Below are positions 36,851-51,130 of a stretch of DNA of 64,000 bases, in pieces (position 1 is the stretch's first letter; the number at the start of each line of letters is the position of its first letter). Location: assembly GCA_963942565.1 (NCBI GenBank), contig OZ012690.1, forward strand, positions 40,730,721 to 40,794,720. The letters are read 5' to 3'. Origin of the DNA: Maea johnstoni (lineage: Eukaryota; Annelida; Polychaeta; Spionida; Magelonidae). The notes beneath the pieces were generated by a model. That model saw nothing but the letters and a program-made list of their open reading frames with translations. It searched no databases and was not told the origin of the DNA. A program made the position numbers and the translations under genes.

Positions 36851-37339
36851 CATTGAAGTAGGGCTTCAAGCTAGGTAGGAGGTTAATTCTAGGTCTTATT
36901 TTACACTGTGAACTTTCACAGCCTTAGCTTTTCAATATATATGTCTAGTAGAGTTTCCTCAAAGGCACTTATCCTATTAATAAACACCTCCTACTTTCCC
37001 GAAGAGAAATAAACATTCATAACCAGACTAACGGTCCATTGGCCTGTGGGTGACTTGTAAATAATGACGCCTTGCGCTCGAAGATCGATCCCCTGCCGGG
37101 GCTGATCGGTGGTTTCGATTCTCCCATTACCTGAAACAACACCCGGAAGCTTTCCCCCTCACTCATCTCATTCGCCATTAGAAGATTTGAATATCTTGAA
37201 GTTTTCTCACTTTTTCATCGAATATGTCTTTCAACTGTAAGGCAATACTGAGCAGTTCTGCATTAGATGCGTGGGTGGCTAAGCCTTAAGGAACCGCTTT
37301 ACAAGAGGCTAATAGCCCTGCAAAGACTACCCTGTCCAT

Positions 37340-37765
37340 ATCAATCGAAGTCAAACAGCCCGTCAGAGCATTCATCCATTGTGATTCTAATCAAATACAG
37401 TAGTCCCAAAGGCCACTTATATCCATGGTACTGCAGGAATAACTGCCTCGCATAACGTTTCTTCACAAATACTCCCTTCGAGTATTCCGAGGGGCAATTT
37501 CTACACAGAAAGTAAGGTCAAACAGGCGTCCACCAATTGTATTCATAGTATGTCATGTCAAACAGTCCTTCAGAACATTTATAAATAGTAATCCGGGACA
37601 AACAGCTCTTTCGACGACTTCATATAGTGAATAAAGTCAAACAAACCATTATATTGTTCATTCATAGTAAATTGATTCAGATTCTTGAAAAGAATTTTAG
37701 GTCAAAATTCTGCATTATACAGACCTTATTCAGAGGAGTAATTTAAGTCAAATAGGTTAGACCTT
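37340..37765. repeat. Degenerate about 40-bp tandem repeat, block 1
   Basis: The anchor GTCAAACAG (with variants) recurs at about 37349, 37518, 37557, 37597 and 37637, and more weakly at 37702 and 37748, usually followed by TTC...CATTTATA...AGTAAT. Divergence is high, so the array is old. A related block lies at 38940-39310. Confidence 0.65.
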
Positions 37766-37934
37766 TTCGACATAGTAGTTCGGTTTAAATAGATACATGA
37801 GTCCTGTTTATGTACAGAATTTTATAATATTTTGAGGTTACATAGGCCCCAGAAAAAAGTATCCGGTTTCTCATCCCCTGCCTGGTCACCTCAAACCCCC
37901 CCTGGTCCTCACTTTTTTTCTCCCTTTTTCCCAG

Positions 37935-38247
37935 TGCACCGCTCCATCCTCTGGAGGCTGTTGAGTTCTCATGTGGGTCAGTCATGAGTGACCATATTCC
38001 AAATGATAGTAGTGAGGAGCACATACTCAGCAAGGTGTTTGTTCACAAAGATATCGATTGCCTAAATCCAATTGAAATTCCCTACTACTCCAGTGGCATT
38101 TTCCCCCTGATATGTACCAATTGTGCAGGAGACACAGATTTTGTTAATGGGGCACAAGCTGATGCTTATTATCCTATATGCACTGGGTGCTGGGACAGCC
38201 ACGGCAAGGTTTTGAAAAGAGAACGCAAACTTTTCAAAGGGAAGTAA
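37935..38247 (+). CDS. Possible terminal exon of an unidentified plus-strand gene (CxxC pair)
   Basis: A pyrimidine-rich acceptor (CTCCCTTTTTCCCAG) opens a frame of 104 codons: APLHPLEAVEFSCGSV, MSDHIPNDSSEEHIL, YYSSGIFPLICTNCAG, YYPICTGCWDSHGK, KRERKLFKGK, TAA. The cysteines are spaced C-x2-C-x18-C-x2-C, a zinc-ribbon-like layout followed by a basic tail. Two AATAAA signals follow near 38788 and 38812, so a last exon with a 3' UTR containing the hAT-like MITE copy is plausible. Upstream exons were not found. It lies in the receptor intron on the opposite strand. Family not recognised. Confidence 0.45.
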
Positions 38248-38349
38248 TGATCATTTGGAAAGACCAACGCCTAAATGCATTTCAGCCAATTGTTAATTTC
38301 TTCAAAACCACATAAAAAATAATTTTGCATGTTGATTGGGCCTGTCATT

Positions 38350-38700
38350 GGTGGGAATTTTTTATCAATTCGATAATCGATAAAATAATTAACAATTCAG
38401 TACTTTGATTCATATTGACTTCATTGGAGAGCAGCAGGTGCTGCACCTATTAATGGGGATCTCCGCCAGCTGAGTTTCACTATCACTCGCTTGCAGCATG
38501 GAATTGTGGATTGACCTTGTGACCCCCACACATACACATATTGTATGTGTGAATTCTAGTATAAATTGAATGGAAGCGCACGGTTGTGATGGGGACTGAA
38601 TGCTGTCCTAAAATTAAACTTTATTTACCTAATTTGCATATAAATCGATATCTTGGGCCTTTTTCGATATCGATAATCGGTAAGGTTTATTTGTTGTTAG
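38350..38700. mobile_element. Damaged copy of the 5748-6141 hAT-like MITE
   Basis: Same order of words as the intact copy: TTGATTCATnTTGA, GCTGCACCTATTAATG, CAGCATGGAATTGTGGATTG, GGAAGCGCACGG, TTTACCTAATTTGCATAT, ATCGATAATCGG-like. The right terminal repeat is missing and the left one is degraded. Confidence 0.8.
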
Positions 38701-38939
38701 GTGTAGACCTCCTCCTGTAAGTGCATGAAAAGAGATCCACAACAAAAAATGATCAAACTGCATTCATGCCCACTATTTTCACTTTTCAATAAAGTGTTTC
38801 TGTTGTGATTGAATAAAGATACCATTCGTACAAAGGTCTTCTATGATATATCTACACCCATACATGAACACCTTAAAAAAAAATTTAAAATAAAAAAAAA
38901 ATCCCTGGCTGCCTGACGGATTTTCAAAATCTCTTGGAT

Positions 38940-39310
38940 GAGAAACCGTTTGTTTGTTTTTGGCCATAGTAATATAGACCACATAACCATTTTGCAACCA
39001 ATTCTACATAGATATCCCAGTCTAACAGGTCTATCTACTAGTACTTATTCAAAGTTAACATGCATTCAAACCATTTTGATAATATATGCATGTAGTTATT
39101 TGAGTCCTATGGACCATTTTATAATAAGTGTATTGTACCCTATAACAAGAACCATACAATATGGCCATTTCTACATCATATTCAGATCTAACAGCCCTGC
39201 AAGCCATTTCGGCAAAATAGCCCAACAAACCATTTCTGTGTCCCAATTAATAAAGGTCTACCAGGATGCTTCAGCTACCTATATCTTCATGATAATTCAA
39301 ACCAGGTCAT
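38940..39310. repeat. Degenerate about 40-bp tandem repeat, block 2
   Basis: Repeated words GTCTAACAGG, CAAACCATTT, ATCTAACAGCC and CAACAAACCATTTCT occur at about 40-bp steps. They resemble block 1 at 37340-37765. Confidence 0.5.
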
Positions 39311-39544
39311 CTCTGCGGTATCCCATTATCACTTTGTAAAGGAGGGAATGTTAGTAGCTCACGAATGGGAAAATATTATAATGCTCGGTGGAGCATGACT
39401 AGTGTGGATAAACGCTGATACTAATGTGGTACGTAAATATTTCATTAACCAGTAGAATGAAGCATAATATTGTATAGTATGGCTATTTGTTGCCAATAGG
39501 CATGGGTTAAGATCGTTGCCCTGTAAAGAATGTTGTATGTCTTT

Positions 39545-40412
<868 letters not shown>

Positions 40413-40589
40413 TGTGTGTGTATGTGACTATGTCCCTATATTTACGTGTGTTATTGTAAATCAAATCTCGTTAGCTAGTCTTCATACTTGACTGCTTTTT
40501 ATTTTATACATTATATTTCATCTCTATATACTTGAGCAAAACGCACTCTTTGTGCCATTTGCAAATTGCATTATTAGCAAATTACATAC

Positions 40590-40689
40590 CTATGTTGATA
40601 GTTGACAGGTTGTTAGGTGCGTCTGCCGCGAGACAGTATGTGATCCAAGAAAAGGCATGCAACCCCAGGAGATATGTCTGGACCTTCAT
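40590..40689 (-). CDS. iGluR candidate first coding exon B (signal peptide)
   Basis: ATG at 40687-40689. It encodes MKVQTYLLGLHAFSW, then ITYCLAADAPNNLSTINI, and ends one base into a Gly codon at donor GTATGT. The hydrophobic core followed by CLA-ADAP is a typical signal peptide with a cleavage site. INI-G matches the strand that opens the amino-terminal domain in this family (VLRLGGIF-like). The end phase is the same as in exon A at 59148-59235, and is compatible with the phase-1 start of the 28752-28847 exon. Confidence 0.65.
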
Positions 40690-40979
40690 GTTCGTATCGT
40701 GTCGTATCTTTCCAAATCCCGAGCGAGGCTGCTCTCTTAATTAAACCATTCTCTGATCGAGTCAGGGATATGTCACAACAAAGATATGTTAAGTGAACGA
40801 TGGTCTCAGTTGTGCAGTTGGATGTAATCTGAAACGCTTAAGTGCTTCCGGGAATCAATTATCCAGGAACCTCTCGTGTGCGGAGGCCGCGACAACCTCA
40901 GACAATTGATAAATCCTCGTTGCATATATGGGAGCATTCGATTCCCGTTCTCTTGATGGTCACTTCGATATCGTCCAAG

Positions 40980-41210
40980 TCAAGAACGGTCACTGTGCCA
41001 CGACCAATCAGTCTTCATAAAATCGGAGTGGAAAGAAAAATCGCCGTTGGTTCATATGGGACGTCAATGCAATCCAGTAGACCTGCGCTTGCAAGAGCCA
41101 ATGTTTTACGTCACGCCAAATGTCCCACGACTCGCTGCAGTCGCCGGACCAGGCAGGAGAAGTCTGCTTGCCTGTATCGGCTGGCAGCAGCCGTGATTAG
41201 ACTAGACTAG
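40980..41210 (-). promoter_or_regulatory. Possible promoter of the receptor first exon B
   Basis: This is a less AT-rich block 300-520 bp upstream of the exon B start codon. It contains an inverted CCAAT box (CGACCAATCAG near 41001) and two CRE-like sites: TTACGTCA at 41106-41113 and GGGACGTCAA near 41059. The elements are short and common, so this is suggestive only. Confidence 0.3.
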
Positions 41211-41305
41211 GCGCGTGTGTGTGTGTACTACCTGTAGGTGTCTCCTCCTCATTATGCATAAGTAATCAGACTAAGCCCTGCGCCGCGCTCAGTATGCAAT
41301 AGATA

Positions 41306-41405
41306 GACCCCAATGACGCTCTGGTGTATGTGAAATACCCGGGATGTCAAGAGACGGAGTCGAGTAACCACAAGGATATCACATACACCAATGTTTCAGG
41401 GGGTC
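41306..41405. mobile_element. 100-bp hairpin element upstream of receptor exon B
   Basis: The outer words GACCCC/GGGGTC and the inner arms TGGTGTATGTGA/TCACATACACCA form an imperfect inverted repeat around a 40-bp centre. It has MITE-like size. No clear target duplication. Confidence 0.6.
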
Positions 41406-42557
41406 TTATGTAGCTTGTGCAAAATATGACTGCCTACCACCAATCACTGGCACAAGAAAAGCTTGATTGAGCACTTTAACCTAATACCCACGGGTAATAC
41501 CTTTGTGGTTTAGTCACCTTAAAGAACATCGGCGCAAAAGAGCGTGGGTTCATGCCATATGCCCCACACTTTTCGAGGTCGCTGATTGATGGAAGGCAGT
41601 CAACTGAGGGACAATATCTTACAGGCGATCTCTATTTGAATAGGTTCTATACATAACGCTTCGACTTTTCATTAGATCAGCAGCAACAACTGCACTCATA
41701 TCCAGAGTGGTCTATTGGCGCCGTTTCAGCAAAGTCGAAACTAAAATTAGTTTGGAATAACAGAGGATTTCTATATTGTATTATTCATCTCCGCTGTACA
41801 TATGAAGACCATGAGGTACCCGATTATCATATAAATCGGGATAATTGGCACCACATCTTTACTCTTCTCTGTCTAATCCATTTCCGCTGTCAACAACACT
41901 AATCTTAACTTCTCATTCAGTGTCCATGAATAATCGATGGTGTTTGAAAGATGTATTGGTCAGCACTAATGAGCCGGCAAAGAGCCAGGTGCTAGCCGCG
42001 CTCTGAATTGACCATTAGTGAAAGCAATGCAAACAGTCCACAAACGTGTCGTTCATAGGTCAAACTCCATATCCATTTTTCATAACTTCTCCCGCCCTAT
42101 CTTTCACAATAGCCATTGTCTATGGAGATCCCTCACAGTGCGTTATTGGTCCGTGCATGTATTTTTGCGCGCAGTGCGTGATGTTTCTAGCACGATATGC
42201 CTCCTCTGATGGCGGCTACCTGATAGCAGTCCACACCAATACAATGGTAAGCGTCAGCAGCCAGATCCCGGCGCATCAAATGGAAGCTCCGAGCCAGACA
42301 AAATAAATAGGTTTAGTCTGCTACTACTCATTAATCTGCTGTGTTGCATTTGTTAGTGCTATAAAGTGAAAAAGCCTCGTTGTGCTGTATATTTTCAGCG
42401 ATGCTTGGTAATGAAGTTAATGCGTACAAATGTTAACATATTCACTCCAATATTTCGCAGTGCAATTATGCGAAAGTAAATATACATATGTCTCTCCGAA
42501 GTGAACATGGATAAAGGGTGTGTTCTCCCACTTTTGAAATGCTGGTTTTGATATAGA

Positions 42558-43495
42558 GGTATTGCTATATTTGTAGTAACACATATTGCTATATGTGTAG
42601 TAACAGGTATATATGGATGTGTAGTAACAGGTATTGCTAGATGTGTAGTAACAGGTATTGCTAGGTGTGTAGTAACAGGTATTGCTAGATGTGTAGTAAC
42701 AGGTATTGCTAGATGTGTAGTAACAGGTATTGCTAGGTGTGTAGTAACAGGTATTGCTAGGTGTGTAGTAACAGGTATTGCTAGATGTGTAGTAACAGGT
42801 ATTGCTAGATGTGTAGTAACAGGTATTGCTAGATGTGTAGTAACAGGTATTGCTAGATGTGTAGTAACAGGTATTGCTAGATGTGTAGTAACAGGTATTG
42901 CTAGATGTGTAGTAACAGGTATTGCTAGGTGTATAGTAACAGGTATTGCTAGATGTGTAGTAACAGGTATTGCTAGGTGTGTAGTAACAGGTATTGCTAG
43001 GTGTGTAGTAACAGGTATTGCTAGATGTGTAGTAACAGGTATTGCTAGATGTGTAGTAACAGGTATTGCTAGATGTGTAGTAACAGGTATTGCTAGATGT
43101 GTAGTAACAGGTATTGCTAGATGTGTAGTAACAGGTATTGCTAGATGTGTAGTAACAGGTATTGCTAGATGTGTAGTAACAGGTATTGCTAGATGTGTAG
43201 TAACAGTTTATTTTTGCTAGATGTGTAGTAACAGGTATTGCTAGGTGTGTAGTAACAGGTATTGCTAGATGTGTAGTAACAGGTATTGCTAGATGGGTAG
43301 TAACAGGTATTGCTAGATGTGTAGTAACATGCTAGGTATTCCTAGATGTGTAGTAACAGGTATTGCTAGATGTGTAGTAACAGGCATTGCTAGCTGTGTA
43401 GTAACAGGCATTGCTAGATGTGTAGTAACAGGTATTTATGGATGTGTAGTAACAGGCATTGTTAGGTGTGTAGTAACATGTATTGGTAGATGTGG
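42558..43495. repeat. 24-bp minisatellite, about 38 copies
   Basis: The unit reads GGTATTGCTAGATGTG then TAGTAACA. Most copies are identical. A/G variation at one site (AGATGT or AGGTGT) recurs in blocks of two G then several A copies. As the unit is eight codons long, it stays open in frame (CVVTGIAR), but nothing suggests translation. Confidence 0.97.
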
Positions 43496-44784
43496 TCTCA
43501 CTGATAGATGTGGCGATATCTCCATCGGTTACCTACCTTATTACCTACAGGGACCTAAATCTACTGAGTTATTGCTTTTAACCCTTCGTGTCAGGAGACA
43601 TTTGATTTGAGTATGAGTTTACGTATCCACGCATACATGCAAACACTGATGGGGCATACGAATTTTCTCCAGGATTGCCTCGATTTCTCTTTTAAAGTAG
43701 ACGAAAACACATCTTTATTAAAGATAAAAGCTGAAACATTTATGTTTTTCATTTATTCAATTGTCTATTAGAATTAGATTTTTTAAATTACATTTAAGTT
43801 TGTATGCATTTAACACAGAGGCGATCGATACACAATGTTTCATTTAATAACTGAAAAGTGATCACATAACATGCATACTGTCATTTGCACCCAATACCAT
43901 ATGACATTGTTCATGAATCATGAGAAAATCAGATTTGAAATCCAATACTAGTATTAAATAAGTGCACAACAAAGCGCGGCTGTGCACTCAGCCAACCCGC
44001 CTTTCACTCATCCTACTGCGCTGAAGTGATGAGCAGAACGAGAGACCTCATGTCTACAAGACGGGACACATTGAAGAGCTTCTAGAAGATAAGTGAAGGT
44101 TTAATTGTGTAACTATCTACCAACACAGTCTCGACTGTGGTCTTGAAATTGGTAAATCTCGCGTTTCCCTGTAAATCAGAAATTCCGAATGCCTCTCTGT
44201 CGCCCTCCAGTCGCCACAAAACAAACAGAAAACCTCTAGAAATGTACAATGTGCGAAAGAGAAACCTCGCTAGGTTACGGCAACGTACATATGGTAATTA
44301 TCATCATCTACTAAACTACACTGGAACGAGTCCGTTTTTCAGACGTGATGTATTTCATATATTGATGTCATACATGTAAAAAAAGCTAACATCTTTCCTC
44401 TTTGAAAAAAACTGACGATTTGCATGCTTAGAAATATTTTATAAAATTGCATGAGCACCGACGTTTTCCTATGATAGTTAAAAAGGAAGCATAAATAGTG
44501 TTCTTATCCGCTATGACAGCTTCATATCGATCCTGATCTTGAAGGCACTAAACTACAGGGCGTATGCCTTGTATCCCAGCACGGTATTTGAATGCCTGTC
44601 GAGGGGTGTCACAGGTAGACTTCACGTGACCCATTTATCATCCAGGTAGACATGGAGTAGAGACATTCCTCTATAAATGTGGATATCATCCACCATCAAC
44701 TTGTTACAAACATCTGTAAGGTATTTTGCTAGCACATTGCCCACATCATCATATGTGCACATATACATAGATATATAGATACAT
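43496..44784. other. Unassigned DNA
   Basis: No gene or repeat recognised on either strand. Confidence 0.4.
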
Positions 44785-46300
<1,516 letters not shown>

Positions 46301-46500
46301 NNNNNNNNNNNNNNNNNNNNNNNNNNNNNNNNNNNNNNNNNNNNNNNNNNNNNNNNNNNNNNNNNNNNNNNNNNNNNNNNNNNNNNNNNNNNNNNNNNNN
46401 NNNNNNNNNNNNNNNNNNNNNNNNNNNNNNNNNNNNNNNNNNNNNNNNNNNNNNNNNNNNNNNNNNNNNNNNNNNNNNNNNNNNNNNNNNNNNNNNNNNN
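46301..46500. other. Assembly gap, 200 N
   Basis: Exactly 200 undetermined bases at the edge of a (TA)n array. A round number, so the true length is unknown. Confidence 1.
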
Positions 46501-46815
<315 letters not shown>

Positions 46816-46999
46816 TAAAATTTCAAGCGATTCCATTAACATTTGGTACCCAAGATGCATGATTGAAACGACCATGTTTTGGTGAAATTCAATATGGATA
46901 AAATTGCCAAAGACCTTTCCTGCTTGTGTGCAAGCCTCTGGGAGCTTCTGTAAGACATGGTCTCTCACTCTTCCCGATTATGGCCAAGACATTCCCAAT

Positions 47000-48180
47000 T
47001 GATCCTATTAGGAAAAGGGTGTAAGCTCTAACATATGTAACAATCTCAAAATTGCCCTATAATCACAAATTAACCCCGCAAGTCACATTAACAACCTCAA
47101 CTATGATTTTAATAAAAATAATATTGAAATAAATTGATAAAAGAAACAAATTAATGCATATTCTGGCCAAATATATGAAACATCCCCTTATCCTAGTATA
47201 GGCTGATGTGTATTCCTTAGCCCAGTATATGCTGATGTCAGTGTATTCCTTTGCTTTCACTAGAGGATGGTTTCTCTCAAGCAGGCTATGTAATCTGGGG
47301 CGATTGCCCTGAGCTCTCTATTCTGTCATCCTTGTTATTTCAGTGAGTGATGTATCATAAGCGTAAAGTACTGTTTGCATTATTGGATAATGTTGGCGTT
47401 GCCATGGTAAATTAGGCTGGCATTAAATTAATAGCCTGCATATATCGCGACGTCGTATTGAATTGTCACGTTAGATTATATTAAGATAGCTAGTAGGGTT
47501 TTCGTAGATGATGCCTTGTGCGTAAGTCATTGTCAAATTGACTTTAATTGTTTCTTATTTGATAAACAAAAATATATTGTAGCATTTCTGGAATTGGGAA
47601 TTTCTTAAAGAATCATTTAGTAAAGGTTGTTCAAAATTAAACTGATAGACAATTTCATTGACCCTTGAATGATCTTTGAATTACAATCAACAAACAATGT
47701 CAAGAAACCTATTGAGGTGTAATAAGACTTCAGACATCAGATAACACACATATTCGTCTTGGTATCATGGGTATTGGTACAGAGAACTAAAACTATGCAG
47801 TAAAAAGGGGGGGGGTGTAGTCAATTGCATTCCCCAACAGTATCTCCCCGCGGTGAGATAGAGTGATTAGTCTTAAGATGCTTTCACAAAATGCCTGAGC
47901 TGTGAATGGTTGCTATAGATCCCAAGCAATAGACGTGAGTAATAACAGACCCAAACAAATAAATCACTCTGCGCTGACTGGGGAAATGAGACTGATTTAA
48001 GCATGCATGTGCATTAATTGAAAATAGGATTAGATCATCCTCATCGCCTGGAAGTAAATGGGACCCATAATGCATCACCAGGAATCAAAAGCAAGCTTAC
48101 TTCACAGTGAAGTGAGATGATACTTTTCATGCCAAAATCCAAAAAAAAAGCTTTTGCGCATATGGAAACGTCTGTTGACT
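47000..48180. other. Unassigned DNA
   Basis: No gene. A 33-bp imperfect tandem duplication (CCnAGTATAnGCTGATG, then TGTATTCCTT) occurs at 47190-47255. Confidence 0.45.
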
Positions 48181-48224
48181 AACGTACCGTATGCATTTCC
48201 GTCCGATTATACAGAAAGTGTCCA

Positions 48225-48690
48225 AACCAATCCTAAAACACGACCCCTAAAGATTACTAGTACTAGATATTGTAATGTCTCTAATGCTTATATACCACCA
48301 TCAATTAAACAGGACCCTTTTCGCATAACCGGCAATCGTAGTGTCCACATTACATTAACATATAAACGGGATCTTTAATAACTCACAACCAGTAATTGTA
48401 GATATGTTGCCTCACCTCTAATTGAACAAGGTTCTTAAAGCAAAGCTGGGAATATTGCAGTGTCTATAACGCAACTACATCAATTAAACAGGATGGTTAA
48501 TGCACACTCGGGAATGTTGCTGTCCATGGCGCTGCAGCATTGGTTTAACAGGATCTCTCACCGCATCATCAGGGATCGTAGTGTGCATAACTCTGCATCA
48601 TTGATTTCCACAAGATCCACAGTACCACCTAATCTGGAACTGTAGTTTCCATAACGATATACCATTGTTACAACAGATTCATAATTAGGA
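48225..48690. repeat. Degenerate 61-bp tandem repeat, about 7-8 copies
   Basis: The anchor AAACAGGATC (with variants) recurs near 48308, 48365, 48424, 48487, 48548, 48610 and 48671. It is followed in most units by GGGAATCGTAGTGTCCATAA and a CATCAATT-like end. Copy identity is about 60-75%, so the array is old. Confidence 0.75.
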
Positions 48691-48848
48691 ATCTGGTGTC
48701 TTGACTTCTTGAAAACCAAGTAATCGGAACTTGTTATATGAATTACGTATAGGGGTCGCCCAGAAACAAATCAATGTTTACCTACGGAGCGCTTTGTGTT
48801 TTGTGTTTTAGAGGGGCAAAAGGTGACATGCGTCTGAGATTCGTTCTT

Positions 48849-49060
48849 CACCCTCATGCTGCTGGTGGCGAATTTGGCAATAACAGAATGATGGAAAAGA
48901 AAAGAAAAATGACCGAAACCCTTGCTTATGGGTTCTCATTTGAGAGTGCTCAGCAAGAGCTTTTCAATGAATACCAACATGACAGGGTTTAGATGGTTTT
49001 CAAACATATTTGCATCCTTATACTTTGGACGGAAGTAGCCTCAGCATTGGAAGGATTAAG
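48849..49060. mobile_element. TIR element family 1, copy c
   Basis: Close to the 965-1182 copy: ACCCTCATGCTGCTGGTGGC, GAATACCAACATGACAGGGT, GAAGTAGCCTCAGCATTGG, then AAGGATTAA. Confidence 0.75.
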
Positions 49061-50127
49061 TCGCTACATGTAATTGATCGCTTACAGCTAAAGATCATTG
49101 GTTTTAATTCCATTTGAAATAACGCTTCAGTTATCAAACAAGTGTTATACATCCCGCGCACTGTTTTGGTTAAAATACACATTGATATTCTAAATCGGTG
49201 AATTACTGTTTGCATTAAGGAATAATCAAATATTGACATTCTATGAATTAGATAACGTGATAAAGCGTTCATATTTTCATAACATTTAAGCGTGTATTTT
49301 TTCAGCATAAAAACACAGATTAAGCCCGTATCATTCATTAAGGAAATTAGTTGGTGCCAAATATACGTATTGTTAACTAGGAAATACGTCGAAGGCATAG
49401 TTGTGCCAAATTTTGTTATGCCGTCTCTTTCAGATTAATACATAGAGAAACCCCAATACGAATTCCATTGGTCTAATTTCAACAATTAACAACATTAGTA
49501 AACTATTTTTAATTCCGTAATACGTGTATTTCATACCATTAGCTGTTATCGCCAAGGGAAACAGACAGTGCAAATAGTTGACCCTTGTGAGTCCAAATTG
49601 TAAATTTGCCTACTTATCCCAATTCTCAAATTATAATGGGTATATCTGCCCTAAATCCACCATGTTGGTTATATTTGACCATCTTATAAACCTTTGGTCC
49701 GCAATAGTATGTATGTATGTGTATTGACTGCGCTCTAAGGCGTAAACGTATGTGAATATCAAGATGCACCTCAAATCGGTCACATTATTCTGCCAGCCAA
49801 TTGCCTGAATTTCGGGGGTCTTTTTCACTGAGGAAGCCTGAGCAAGCCTCTTCTTAAAATTACTTTGATCATCTCTCCCACAGATATGCGTGCTCGTTCC
49901 TCTACGTTCGTGTTGCTCGGACATACACGCGTAGCTGGCATGGGATGGATTGAAAAAGAATACGTATAGCAGTCACGTGACGATACCCAGGGTAAATACC
50001 CGTTTCCAATTGTAGCTTTATTATCATGGTGTTCGACTCTACCTTTTTTCTTTGATAACAAATTAAAAAAAATTGCATCCATTTGGTGTTTAGTGGTGTT
50101 TCATAGAACAAACTATGATAAATACAG

Positions 50128-50128
<1 letters not shown>
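49061..50128. other. Unassigned DNA
   Basis: Minus-strand open frames of 70-126 codons occur here but show no recognisable domain, splice borders or family composition. Confidence 0.4.

Positions 50129-50214
<86 letters not shown>
50129..50214. repeat. (CT)n microsatellite, 86 bp
   Basis: Uninterrupted CT repeat. Confidence 0.97.
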
Positions 50215-50217
<3 letters not shown>

Positions 50218-50849
50218 GCACTGGGCTAGCAGATGGTAATTGTCAAGTGTAAGTTATTAGTTGATTACCGAGTGCTTTTCCGTGTGCGTTCATAATACAA
50301 TTACCATTAGGGGTTCTTAATGGAGATGCATAACTCAGATACATTACCACACAGCAGCGACGACAATTAACATCCTATAAATAGACTATTTTGAAATACA
50401 TTGATTTATGATATTGGGATTAAGCACCCTGGTCGTGAATACAGAGCAGAAGGAGGTTTGGTAATGATATACAGGATGAGGACGCAGGCCGAAGCCTTTA
50501 GACAAGCACCAGACCTCCCGAGGCCCTGTATTCGCAACCCAGCCATCCTGCAGCGGTCTCGTACCTCATATAGACTTATGATATGACACCTAGTGAGCAT
50601 ATGACGAACTGAGCCTATTAATGTATTAAGGTTAGTATAATGGTTACATTTTGATCAATTACATACAACTGTATATTTGGATCCGGGATATGTTATGCCC
50701 GCACATGCGTTCAGACGTGTGCCATTTCTGAAGATGGCAAAACCAACAAGCCGGCGGCAAAACCACAAGCCATAGCCCTACTCGCCATACAAGCAATGGG
50801 AAGGTGTGTTTGTTTTCATGGATCAGTTTCACACACCGTCTCATCTTAT

Positions 50850-51130
50850 TTACCGCCAGGTGTCAGCTGTGAGGGAGCTCCGGTAAAACAGGTTTCACTG
50901 ACCCCCCTTCCTGGTGACCCGGGGGACCACTATACTCTAGGTTAAGCAGAGACTCCTCCGTCAATAGGAGCTAGGTGTTGGTGCACGGGCCACTGGTACA
51001 TAAGTGTCAGTGTCCTAGACAGGTCACTCTCATCAAGGTATCAGTGACTCCCCCTCTCACCCGGTGACTTGGTGACTTCCCGGTCACTGATAGCTAGGGC
51101 CACTGATAACTGTTACACCGGGTATCATGA
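50850..51130. other. GTGAC/GTCAC-dense segment
   Basis: A less AT-rich block with at least eight occurrences of GTGAC, GTCAC or CACTGA in both orientations (for example GGTGACTTGGTGACTTCCC, then GGTCACTGATAG). Non-coding. Could be a decayed repeat or a cluster of protein-binding sites. Confidence 0.4.

Noticed and set aside
37030-37140. A tRNA-gene-like segment (GCTCGAAGATCGATCCCC...)
   Set aside because: No complete cloverleaf and no consistent A and B boxes at tRNA spacing.
42018-42306. Plus-strand frame MSFIGQTPYPFF... ending near a GTAAGC
   Set aside because: A second frame overlaps it and no family, acceptor or partner exon is visible.
42558-43495. CRISPR-like array
   Set aside because: Units are contiguous 24-bp copies without unique spacers, in animal DNA: a minisatellite.
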